A DNA stretch of 64,000 nt. Origin: Batrachochytrium dendrobatidis JAM81. Lineage: Eukaryota > Chytridiomycota > Chytridiomycetes > Rhizophydiales. The notes under the pieces are model-generated. The model saw nothing but the letters and a program-made list of their open reading frames with translations, had not been told where the DNA came from and did no database searches. The position numbers and the translations under genes were made by a program. The stretch is taken from positions 929,370-993,369 of the forward strand of contig NW_006281100.1 of the NCBI RefSeq assembly GCF_000203795.2. The letters are read 5' to 3'. Below, one piece after another: positions 34,937-45,983 of the stretch (positions are counted from its first letter, which is position 1; the number at the start of each line of letters is the position of its first letter).

Positions 34937-37185
34937 ATGTCGTCCAACACACCACGTAAACCAGCTATTGCTGACCCACTCACTTCTGGACTGCTGGCTT
35001 GTCGTCGTCTTCAATTAAGTTTAGATGAATGGGATCCTGCAGCACATGATTATTCTGACAAAACACAACGCTCTCGCTCTGATATAATGGCACTGATAAC
35101 AGCTATTGAATCTGCATTGCAGACTGTAACCAGTCTTAAAGTTCAACCCTCTGTTTCTTGTTTGCGCAGACTGCATTTGGCACCTGACAAGATATCTTAT
35201 TTGTTTGATTCTCTATTGACCGACTGTCAAATAGGCTCGAATATGGCACTACAGCAAGTGCTGGATATCATCGAATCCGTTCAACACGACTTGAACAAAC
35301 TTCGCGTCGGTGCTGTCCCTGGTAATTCAGCAACTACTGGATCTACAACGACATCCAGCTGCGCATCTGTGCATCATCTTCCACCCCATAAAAAAAATAT
35401 ATTGGCCGATAATAAGGTGCCTTTAAACCCTCGTGTTGTTTCAGCTTCTGTTTCTAAATCGCATTCTTTGACTTTGTCTGCTCCTACAATCGCTCCTGCT
35501 GCCATCGCAGATACTGCACCAAATGCCTCATTAAATATAGGTCATGATTCTATTGTAGTAAAAAAACAGCATCTTCCCCCACAGACATCTCGTCATCGAT
35601 CTCGACTTATTTCTTCATCTGTTTCTCGGCATAAATCTACAGATACTATCCCAAAACTAGATGTTGCTCAAAATTCCTTGTCCGTCAAACCAAATCCATC
35701 AATAGCCCAAAGTGGCATCACAAGTAACAATAATGAATCAAAAATCCACTCTGGTGTGCTAGATTCAGCTCCATCTATATCCCATCCACGACTCACGCTG
35801 TTTCTCCAGTGCGATTCTACAACTCGAAAAGCTACCTACATTCCACCACTGAATGCCATCACTCTCCGAACTCTGTTTAGCAATGTATTCACGCATATTG
35901 AACATATTGAAGATTATGATATCTACATACGACATCCAACATTCAATGAAATGTATCTGCTTGAAGATGTAAAAGATATCCATGATGGCAGTGTATTGAA
36001 GCTTGTGGCTTTTGGTGACTTGCAAGGTAAGGGTGTGCATCTCAAACTGTTTGTTTTTTAAAGATTATTCACGTAAATCATTTTTTAAACTATTCAGAAA
36101 ATATAGTCACCGATCATTTACGTATGATTATTGAACGGCTAGATAAATTTGAAACTAATGTTCAAACTATATCTCCGGTAATATCACAGAATACCACTGA
36201 ACATTATAGTCAGACACGGCTGGATTCGTTGAAATCAAAACAAGTTTCTGATACAATGAGAAAGCTGAAAAATCTAAGATCCATGCACAACGATCTCACC
36301 ACTTTCATCAACACTCAGATTTCAGAGTTTGCACTCACAATTAAAAATACCTCTCAGCTTCTTATTACGTCTCAAAAATATCAGAATGACTCGGGAATAT
36401 CTCGTATAGCTTTGCTATCTTCGCTGGACAGCATGGGCGACTATGCAGAAACGTTTGAACATCATCTCAATGCTCTTCGATCTACTGTTGACACGATTCG
36501 CGTTGATCTCACTCGTGGTGTGCAAGTGACTTTATACGACATACATCATCTTCGTCAAGATATTGCATCCCTATCCTCCAATGTAGATGACTTTTGTCAT
36601 AGAATTGTCACTGATATCAAATCCACATGCAAGAGTACATGGGAAAAGGAACTTCAACGCATTGTGGATGAACAGCAGTTTGTCAAGGACCAAGAGGCTT
36701 TTGGAGATGAAATGGGACAGAGTATACGCACACTTGATGACTTTCTTACTACGATTGAACACGTTGTCAAAACGATTGAACCCAACATGTCTAATCCAAA
36801 CCAACCCACTTCCACTTCTGAGCCATCCAACTTTATTTCTCATCGTGTTCCCATTATTCTTGATGTGATGCATGCAGATGAAGCCAAAACGGTTGGAATT
36901 CAAAATGTTTTGGCCGAGTTGGAATTTAAAACTGCTGATTTGAGAAACAGTTCTGAGCGACGTGTTGCTGCGTTACATCAAATGGGAGTGATTCGTCCTT
37001 TGTTGCAAAAATCTCGAAAATTGGTATCAAGGTTTGAAAAGGAACTTGGAGAACGTATGTCGACCGAAAAGTTGCGCTTACGTGTAGAGTCGGTCATGGA
37101 GGTGGAGCAAAAACGCCAGAAAAAAGACTGGGACATGATTACATTGATATACAGTGAGTCTGGCGAGCCATTGCAACATCACTGA
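34937..37185 (+). CDS. BUD6: Actin nucleation/polarity factor BUD6 (AIP3)
   Basis: Works with formins to nucleate actin cables and mark polarised sites at the cell cortex. Exons 34937-36026 and 36098-37185 join as DLQ-ENIV, giving 725 residues. The N-terminal helical region (LTSGLLACRRLQLSLDEW, SVSCLRRLHLAPDKISYLFD) precedes a Ser/Pro-rich linker. Next is the AIP3 core beginning with LTLFLQCDSTTRKATYIPP and ITLRTLFSNVFTHIEHIEDY. The C-terminal half is nearly all coiled coil (LRMIIERLDKFETNVQTI to KRQKKDWDMITLIYSESGEP) and contains the conserved core of the Bud6 actin/formin-binding part. Size and domain order match fungal Bud6. Chytrids form actin patches and rhizoids, consistent with a role in polarity. 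Confidence 0.86.
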
Positions 37186-37336
37186 CTACCAATATTGACT
37201 TTAATAAAATTGAGTCGAGTATAAGCTATATTGATGGTTGAGTATCTATTTGAGCCAGGTTCTATAAGTCCATAAATAACCATTTTCATTCAAAAATCTT
37301 GTGCAGCATATGCAATGTTTGGAAATAAACCGTGAG

Positions 37337-39898
37337 TTAAACATGAGTAAAAGCAAATGCTTCAACAATCAAGCATTCAAATTGATGACTTTTATCCATC
37401 GTAAAACAGTCATTCATAAAAGTAGTGCATTTTCCTGTAAATCCATACCGCAGCTCTGAATCAAGCTGAATAGCCACATGATCACTAGAGCATGTCAAAT
37501 ACAATCAAACAGAATGTGGTTAGTCTCAAACATGCTATATACCAAATGTTTATATTCTACCTACCCGCCACCACCGATGGTCAAAGACGTTTGTGTAACA
37601 TTTACAAAGAACGATGCTCCAGTCATGGTCTCGTTCAACCTCCCCACCCAAGGAAACATTTTTGCATGCGGTACCAATGAAAATACAAAGGATTCACCAG
37701 TGCCAATCCATTTTCCTGAAAAATGAGGTTCTTCACGCAGATCTGGGATGCCATCGCTCAAATATGCTCCAAAAGTCTCGCCTTTGGTTGTTTCAATTGC
37801 CAAAATAATTGGAAATCGACGGTGTAGGGTATGATAAAGACTACGAAGGTTGTATCCGTGTACTTTTGTTGTAAAAACCAACTCAATGGCATCCATGCGT
37901 TTGTGCGGCGGGATCCAGCTCCACAGTGCTACCCAGCAATCTGTATCAGCTATGGTTGAAGCAGGTAACAGCTCGACGGGTTGAGGCGACGGAGATGACG
38001 ATCGTGAATTGGCATGAGATATGCTAAGCGCAGCAGGTGGTTCAGAGTCTGAGCCATTATCACTTTCATCTGCATCTTCAACCAGATCAATATCAATCTG
38101 TGGATTTTGTAAACTCAACATGTCAATTGCTGGCACAGCAAGTTTGTCCAAATCATTGGTTTCGGTGAAAATAATTTGGCCCGAGCCCAGTGTATTCATG
38201 CACGATACTGGTCGTCGTGATTTTTTTGTATCTGCTTCGACCTGTGATTCTGCATCTGTTTCTTCCTCATAACCCATATACTCCAACTCACTTGCGCGCT
38301 GCTGCTGCTGTTGATGATCAAACATGGCAGCGGCTACTCCAAGACCAACAAATTTTGGTAGAGCCCTTTGATACTTTAGACTGTTTTGGACAACATCTAT
38401 CGAATCAGTGCTTTCTTGACTTACTGCAGCCAACGATGCATGATGCTGGTGCACTCGCTTTACATTGGCATAGTTGATAAATACTCCAGCGGCAATCGCA
38501 CAAATTTTATCTGCTATGGTTGCATGTTTGGATGATTTCTTTAACGCGTCGTCGCTGAATAGCGCTGGTGTAATCAGTTGATTGATTTCCCAAATCGACT
38601 GCATCTGAAGAATTGCACTGCGTTGGTATATCAAGATGGCCATTCCAAAACGCAAAAACGCTTTATAACCTTCAACGAGAAACGAGTCCAAGAATCGCCA
38701 AAGGAGTGGTTGAGGTAAAACATGTATAAACATGTTTTGTATCCACGACGTCCAAAATGGATCAGGAGATGTTGAATGAAGGTCTGTAACATGTGCATGA
38801 AGTTTACGATCAGTCTGGTAAAGAAGGTTGCCGAATGCTCTACTAAAAAGTTTTGCTTCTTTGTGATGCACGGGAATGTATCCCCATCGACGAGATGAGC
38901 TCGATTCGCCTGGCATAAGGGATTTAGCTGGCTGTGACAAAGAAGATTGAGATGGGTGTTTGAAAGAATTAAGCTGAAGTAGCGAGTTGACACAACCCAA
39001 CAGTGTATCAGCGGAATCAATATGATGAGCCAAAAGTTCAACCAGTGGAGGAAGAAAAGGACAGTATTCTAGCATGGGATTGTCATGAGCAACAATGCAT
39101 AGAATATGACGTACAACCACTGATCCAGCAGGAGTCAAAGCAAGAGTGTTTTGCTGAGATCTACCACCAAAAGTAGGCGGAATCGGATCCGGTGGAATCA
39201 CCAAGCCATATGTGCGAGTTTGGGAGCGAAGAAAGTCGCGTTCGAATGCTGTGTATCGATTCAACGCATTCCAAGTGGATTGTCAAAATGATCAAATCAG
39301 CTCGTTAGACTCATGCCAATGAACTGCTCAAAGGCATTCAGAAACCATGCTTGACAAGATCTTACCTTCAAGTTGCGATACTTTGAGCAGTTTGGGATAT
39401 ATTGTTTTGCGCAATTGAGAAGGAATTCCTCCTATAATCATTGTCTTGAGTTTTGTTTTGTCGAGAGGCAAGGCAGAGCAATACTTTTCCACTTTAGGAT
39501 CCAGCCATGCTTCCTGATTCTATTTAAAAGCAGTTGAAAAACAAGGGGTATTGCATTCGCAAGTGTCAGTACTGTTCAACTCGAGTGTCAAAGTGCTGAA
39601 TCTGACGATTTGAATCAACCATTTCAAGAGTGTAGTGATGGTAAACTATAGGGTATAGTAATAAGCTTGAATGATTCTGGCATCTCCAACAGACAGGACA
39701 GTATCAACTATTTCTAAAACAATATGATCCAATGAATGCCTTGCCAAGCTAATACAAGATGAATGTCGGCAAGACTGCTTTAAACGTAGACTGTTATAGT
39801 TTAAATGAACTCACATCAGGCTCGCATCCAGGCTCAAACACACTGTCGTTGACCCATACTGCATGTGACATTGGTAATGGGAAAGAATTTAAAGCCAT
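37337..39898 (-). CDS. TBC/TLDc protein, TBC1D24-like
   Basis: Combines a Rab-GAP TBC domain with a C-terminal TLDc domain, as in animal TBC1D24, which acts in vesicle trafficking and oxidative-stress protection. The first exon is 39815-39898 (MALNSFPLPMSHAVW), the second ends at 39519 (EAWLDPKVEKYCSALPLDK, then GGIPSQLRKTIYPKLLK). The main exon carries FCPFLPP-type LEYCPFLPPLVELLAHH, FWTSWIQNMFIHVLPQPLLW, FLDSFLVEGYKAFLRFGMAI and the TLDc core LWSWIPPHKRMDAIELVFTT, FGAYLSDGIPDL, GTGESFVFSLVPH. The open frame stops at 37561, but removing a GT-AG intron just after GGGG adds DHVAIQLDSELRYGFTGKCT and a terminal IVEAFAFTHV, restoring a full TLDc. The catalytic Arg/Gln fingers of active TBC domains are not evident. 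The intron at 39520-39814 may hide a further exon. Confidence 0.82.
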
Positions 39899-40064
39899 AT
39901 TGTTCATGTAAAATGAAGCTTTTCTGTATCTTGCACTAAATGGTTAAATATTTAGTTTTCCTATTGCAAATCGACTTGAATACATTCTCAATTCTTTCGA
40001 TGCAATTCCCGTCATGAGATTGGCTGTTTATTGTATTCTTAGTGTTCCATTGTGCGTAGGATTG
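39899..40064. mobile_element. Probable short MITE copy
   Basis: TTGTTCATGTAAAATGAAGC at the left and GTGTTCCATTGTGCGTAGGA at the right, then TTG and TA (40065-40066), look like diverged inverted ends of the MITE family. GGCTGTTTATTGTATTC just inside the right end matches inverted inner sequence of the copy at 59248-59614. It begins directly at the start codon of the TBC/TLDc gene. Confidence 0.45.
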
Positions 40065-40077
40065 TAGATAAACTTGG

Positions 40078-40235
40078 CTTTCAAATTGAGTGTAGTCTAG
40101 TGCCAGATGAGTTGAATGTCTTTTAGTAAAACTGTTTATATTAGTATTACAACTGCAACGACAGCAGTAAACATTAATACTTGTATGTCCAACAATGCTT
40201 TGCATGGTATATTCTTGATTGTTGGACATACAAGG
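40078..40235 (+). repeat. Dispersed repeat, copy A (inverted partner at 45781-45964)
   Basis: The stretch from CTTTCAAATTGAGTGTAGTC through GACAGCAGTAAACATT is nearly identical to the reverse complement of the copy near 45.8-45.96 kb. At its right end TGTATGTCCAACAAT and ATTGTTGGACATACA form a perfect 15-bp hairpin arm pair separated by about 21 bases. No open frame. The two copies face each other across the makorin and PP4R3 genes. Confidence 0.8.
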
Positions 40236-40432
40236 ATAGCGAGTGTTTAAACCCATTCAAATACAGTGCATGATTCATTAAACTGTTCCAAATAATGCTT
40301 GATGTGTTTTTTAGTTCAATTTGAAGTCTGACATGCATCAACGACGGCCAGATTCGTTGCAAGTCATTCATGATTATATAATCGAGTTTAAAAACTGCTA
40401 ATCGAAAATCAAGGCTTTCCATTGAGTTGGAA

Positions 40433-41934
40433 ATGACAGGACGATCGAGTGTTGGGACAGCAGGTGGGTCATGTTGCTGGATGACTGCTGCATGCTAGCG
40501 AGGATTGACACTCTTGACATTAGGCACACAAAAGACTATGCCTTGCCGTTTCTATGCACTGGCCTCATGCACAAAGGGAAAACATTGTCCGTTTATTCAC
40601 AGTAGAGAGTCGAGTGGTAACACAGTGTGTTCGTTTTACTTGAGCGGCAATTGTCAGTATGGTGATCGGTGTGTTTTACTGCATTCCAAGCCTGGCAAGA
40701 GTGCAGCAGCCATTAAATCATGTTCGACTTTGGTAAGAGAAAATGCATCAGCAGCTTGCACAACTCAGGACAGTCAAGTGTCTGCATTGACAGCTAGTTT
40801 AGAAAAAACTAGTTTGAAAAAAACACCCGAGCAGACTGGATTATCTTACTCAATGATGGCTCAGGCCATCATTGAACCCACAGATTCAGGTTCATCCAGC
40901 AAGACTTGCTCAATGCCAATGGGTAGAATAGAGAAAGCTATCCAATCTCCACTCAGTCAGTCAATAATGAACTCATCTCAAGATGAGAGTACGGCTTTGA
41001 ATCGATTGCCATTGTGTCCATTTGGTATTAAAGGAGTTTGCAAGTTTGGGCATTCGTGTCGGTATTTGCATGGACTAGAATGTCCTGCATGCCATAAGTT
41101 GTGTCTGCATCCGGATGATTCCCCCAAAGTGCACGCAGGTACCGGATCAACCATTTGATGCTTTTGTGGATGGATTCGATACGGTATACTTGATGTGTTT
41201 TATTTTGTAAATAGGACACATTGATTCATGCTTGGGTTTGCTAGAACGAGAATTATCAGAGCGAGAAGCTGGCAAGAATCAAGAGTGCGTTGTGTGCTTG
41301 GATATCGTGATGGAAAAGCCAGATCCTCGTTTTGGGCTTTTAGGCAAGTACTAATTACCACTCGATTGAATAGAAACAATTCCAACTGACATGATGCGAG
41401 TATAATCATATATAGCCTGCGATCATTGTGTTTGTTTGGATTGCATTCGAACATGGCGTACAAATGATAGTATGGGAACTGCAAAGGTAATCTAGTCCAT
41501 CTTGAATCTGGTGTTATTACAACTTGTAGATTAACTCTATGCAGACATGTCCCATTTGTCGCACCATCACATATCTGGTGGTGCCATCCGATACATGGCC
41601 AACTGATGCAGCTTCAAAAGAACGAATTATTCAAGACTATCGCAATCGATTAGGGCAAGTATGAATGATAATATATGAATAACAACTGAGCCAATAACAC
41701 ATGATTATCCAATGTAGACGCATTGACTGCAAGCATTTCCAATACGGCCAAGGAACGTGTCCGTTTTCCACTTCGTGTCTGTATCGACATGCAGACCGAA
41801 CAGGAGTAGCGATTGAAAGTAAGCCTCGGTTTCTTGTCTGTGGAGATGATGCATACGATGGCACAGCACATGTTTTAAAGCAAGTTCAACTGTTTGACTA
41901 TTTGGAACAATACGATCGACAGCAATCTGAATAA
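40433..41934 (+). CDS. Makorin-type CCCH/RING E3 ubiquitin ligase
   Basis: The architecture is makorin: two N-terminal CCCH fingers (CRFYALASCTKGKHCPFIH, CSFYLSGNCQYGDRCVLLH), a Ser/Thr-rich spacer, a third CCCH finger (CPFGIKGVCKFGHSCRYLH) followed by the CPACHKLCLHP makorin segment, a RING finger (CVVCLDIVM to TCPICR with CDHCVCLDCIRTW) and a final CCCH finger (CKHFQYGQGTCPFSTSCLYRH). The first exon is short (40433-40463, MTGRSSVGTA) and joins exon 2 at 40524 in frame, placing the start 105 bp before the first in-frame ATG of exon 2. About five introns; stop at 41932-41934. Animal makorins are RNA-binding ubiquitin ligases; substrates here are unknown. The gene is followed, 170 bp later, by the PP4R3 gene on the same strand. 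Confidence 0.88.
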
Positions 41935-42104
41935 ACCATTTTTCAATATCAACTGAAGATGGAATGATTTAAACATTCAAATTAGAATTTAATAAAATAA
42001 TAAATATTCAACTTGTTCCAAAAGCAAATCAAAATCACTGCGAAATACCGAAAAGAATTACATTGCGTGAGCACAACACTGTAACTCTTTTCGTTGCATT
42101 TTAC

Positions 42105-45100
42105 ATGGCAGGAAGCATTATTATGGCTGAGGAGAGGAGTGGTGGAATGGACATGACTGCCACAGATGGGTCTTTGCTGATATCATCACAACCTCACCAC
42201 AGCCATGACTCGTTGATTGCTACTTCCGAGTCAGTCAACGAGCCATTCAAGTCTACAACCCAACTGTTGTCTGCAGAAGACTGCAAAGGTAAAGGTACTG
42301 AGGAGCTGCTTCACACAACTGCTGCTTCGACTGAACCAAATGGAGTCGACTTGCATGAGCATTCAGAACAACTTCAATCCGACACTCATCAAGAACAGTC
42401 AAAGGAATCCACAGTCTTGGATCTTTCTGAAAATGCTCGTACCAGAGTCAAGGTCTATGAGATGGGTTCGAGCTCTCAATGGACTGACAAGGGCACTGGT
42501 CATGTTGTGTGTGTGTTTGTCGAGGTGGGTGGATCGTCCAAGCTCAGTTCATCTGCAACAGATTCATGCACTTTGCTTTTCAATCCGTATAGTAACTTGT
42601 GTTCTGGATTGCTTATAGACACTGGCTGGATTCTGTTTGATTGTTAGATCTGAAGTAGATGGCTCTGTTTTAATGAATGTTAAACTTGCACACGATATTC
42701 TCTATCAACGTCAGGAAGGTTCGTCCTATACTCTATCCAATCCAATCCATTCATTTGCTGCCATGCTTTTGTCCAACTTGTATTCCACTATTCTTGGCTA
42801 ATCCATGTTTGATGATAGATACACTTATTGTATGGTCAGAACCCAATGTTGGAGATCTGGCACTTAGTTTCCAGGAAATTGTTGGATGCTCGGAAATGTG
42901 GTATGTTGTATTGTTCATCTACTTGCTGCATGCTCCATCTTTAATTCATTTGCATTGAATTCGTTAGGGATCATATTTTCGATATACAGTCTCGGCTGGC
43001 TACAAACAAAATAGGTAGACTCAACTTGTCCTTGTCCTTGTTGATTGTTTGATTGATCTAACACTTGTTGTTTAGATACTGAAAACTTACTCCTCAGAGA
43101 AGGTACTTGTTCAATTGAATATACGTTGGATTTTGACGCAAACACTGACTTGGACCATGCTTTTATAAACCATGTTGCATCTACTATTTTACAGAGGCAT
43201 CAGTAGATGGCATCCAGCAAATGGTGGTTGATTTGGCTGATCCTGAACTGAAAAATCTTGCAGATATTGAATTTACCATAAGCCATTCAACTCGTAGTGC
43301 TCATGTTCGAGAGCAGCTAGCAAAATTCATTATTGAAACAGGATACATTGATAAACTACTTCCACTACTCGAGTTGTGTGAGGACCTTGAAAGTACTTCG
43401 GACTTGTTTATACTATCTAGCATTCTTCGTAGCATCATTTTTTTGAACGATCAGAAAATCCTCGAGCATATTTTAAACGAGGAAGTATTTACCCTTGTGG
43501 TAGGCATACTGGAGTATGATAAAGACTTTCCTCAGACCAAAGCCAACCATCGTGAGTATCTGGAGCGACATGTTCATTTTAAGCAGGTTATTCCCATAGC
43601 CAACGAGAAAACTATTGTACGAATCAAGCAAACGTATCGAGTACAGTACCTTAGAGATGTTGTTCTTGCCCGTGTCCTTGACGAACAAACATACACATTG
43701 CTAAATTCCATCACATACTTTAACAATCTGGAAATTGTTCAGTCGTTTTGGAAGGATGACGAGTTTCTTGAAAAATTGTTCAGTCTCTTGAGTCAAGACC
43801 ATGTTTCTGCAGAAAAGAAAAAGGAGGTTATTTTGTTTTTGAATGACTTGTCAGCCATGGCTCGCACCATTCAGAAACAGCTCCGTTCAGAGTTTTATCT
43901 GTAAGTTGCATTTTGAAATACCATGCTTTGTTGGCTTATTATTGATTTTGGTTTGTTGGTACGCTGCAATACTTAGGGCTCTTGGGAATCATGGCTTGTT
44001 TACAGTATTCGAGCATACGCTCGGTGACACAGATGAGCTTGTGCGGATTGCTTCGGTTGCTATTCTTCACAATATTTTAGATCACGATCCGTCGCTTGTG
44101 CGATCGTTTTGTCTAGCACAGGTTGAAGAGGGTCACAGGCCACTTATTGATTTTGTCATTGAACAATTCTTGAATGAGCCCGACTCTGGACTTCGATCTC
44201 AAATTTCTGACTGTCTCCGATCTATACTGGACACTTCTGGAATGGACTCTGTCAATAATATTTTAGTTCGATCTTTGGGAGAAGCTAATGCAGACAATTT
44301 TCAGCAGCTCTTTTACAATTCCTACTGCAAGGTTTTGTTTTCTCCACTAACACAGCTTGACAAAATGCCATTGGTGAACCAGCGTGATGGGTCACAGGTC
44401 ATGGTTTTGGATAGTCGATTGGTTTCTATTTGCAGTCATCTCTGTGACTTGTTGTGTTTTGTCATTACTCAGCACGCCATGTTTATCAAAAACTTTATCT
44501 TGCGTGAAAGATTGCTGCGTCATACAGCTTTACTTTTTCGTGCAAAAGAATCCCATTTGCGTCTATCTGCTCTCCGTGTTCTCCGCACCTTTATTGGCAC
44601 AAATGACCAGTTTTACTATCGTATCTTGGTTCAATCTGATGTCTTTGGCCCTGTTTTTGCTGCACTGATTGACACAAGAGGCAAGCCAAATCTCTTCAAC
44701 TCTGCGTGTTTGGAATTTTTTGAAACAGTCAGGAATGCTGGATCTTCGAGATCGATCGTTACCCATATTGTCGAGCACTTTCACAAATTTTTTCCAGCTC
44801 TGGCATATGTAGATACTTTTAAGCAATTGCATTTAGCGTATGAGCAGCAACACGAACAAGTAAAAAACGAAGACCAAGCCGAGAGTGCGACTACGGATAA
44901 AAGTGGTGCGGATACTAGCAAGTTGGATAAACAGCCTTTACAAAAGGATGGATGGGCTAAAATGGATATGAACGAAGAAGCTTACTTTAGTACCTTTGAT
45001 GAAGAAGAAGAGACTGTGGAAGTAGATGCTCATGCTACTACTACCGAGCCATCCACACCTGCCCCAACAACCGAGTCTAAACTCCCAGTCAAACGAGGCC

Positions 45101-45678
45101 CTCTTGTTAATTACCCCGATGATGACGACGACGAATTGGACCTGATTCATACAAAGCGACAGGCTTCATCCAAGATGGGTTCAAAATCCACTGCACAAAA
45201 ATTTACGATATCTATTGGCGGGACTAGCGAAAATAGTTTACACACAACGGACTCTTGCACCGCTTTAGCTAGCAATTCAAGCACTGAGAATAGCAGCACA
45301 ACACATGAATCTAAAGGCTTGATGTTAGAGCCTTTAGATTCATCGCTAGGATCTTTTGAAAACACATTAAAAAAGGAATCACGTTCTGAAAACGTAGAGT
45401 CTAAATCAGTCGAGACACATTCAGCTGATAAGATGACACCATTACCAGCCGCGTCGCACTTGAACTGCGATCCACCCTCTACACTACGCTTACAGGCTGA
45501 TCATGGTAGCACACTCACATCAGTCATGGAGTTAATGCATCAGCAATACCACGAGGTGTTACCGGCTAGTACAAAGACATCAGAACAAGATGATGGAATG
45601 GAGGATGGGTTAGTTGGTGCCAAAGGCTTACTCACTGATGAAGCAGATCGCCGACCTAAAAAAGCTCGAGTCCTGTAA
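42105..45678 (+). CDS. PSY2: Protein phosphatase 4 regulatory subunit 3 (SMEK/PSY2)
   Basis: Substrate-recruiting subunit of PP4 used in the DNA-damage response and other signalling. After a Ser/Thr-rich leader the EVH1-like domain begins at [20 protein letters not shown]; later exons add [40 protein letters not shown] and [10 protein letters not shown]. The Smk-1/DUF625 helical repeat block follows: [98 protein letters not shown], then [16 protein letters not shown]. The C-terminus is acidic and ends with [13 protein letters not shown], a likely nuclear localisation signal. The start is the Met at 42105, with 42123 as an alternative. Multiple short introns near the 5' end; total near 950-1,000 residues, normal for PP4R3. 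Confidence 0.9.
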
Positions 45679-45780
45679 TAAAGTTTTTTATTCAAACTAT
45701 CAACCTTGCTGAACATTGTTGTACGAATCATCCAATCTACAGTTTTGAGCAAGTGTAGTTTAAAATCGTTGGGTGAATAT

Positions 45781-45964
45781 CCTTGTATGTCTAGCAATGT
45801 TTTGCATGTTATATTATCGAGGTTTCATGTCACATTCAATCCATTGTTGGACATACACGACGTATCAATGTTTACTGCTGTCGTTGCAGTTTCAATACTA
45901 ATTTAAACAGTTTTACTAAAAGACATCCAACTCATCTGGCACTAGACTACACTCAATTTGAAAG
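45781..45964 (-). repeat. Dispersed repeat, copy B (inverted partner at 40078-40235)
   Basis: Read on the minus strand it repeats copy A from CTTTCAAATTGAGTGTAGTC through GACAGCAGTAAACATT, with a few changes. The hairpin region has a longer loop: TGTATGTCTAGCAATG and CATTGTTGGACATACA. It fills most of the short spacer between the stops of PSY2 (+) and UTP7 (-), so it may also serve as 3' UTR for both. Confidence 0.8.
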
Positions 45965-45983
45965 ATCAACAGTATCTAAACAT

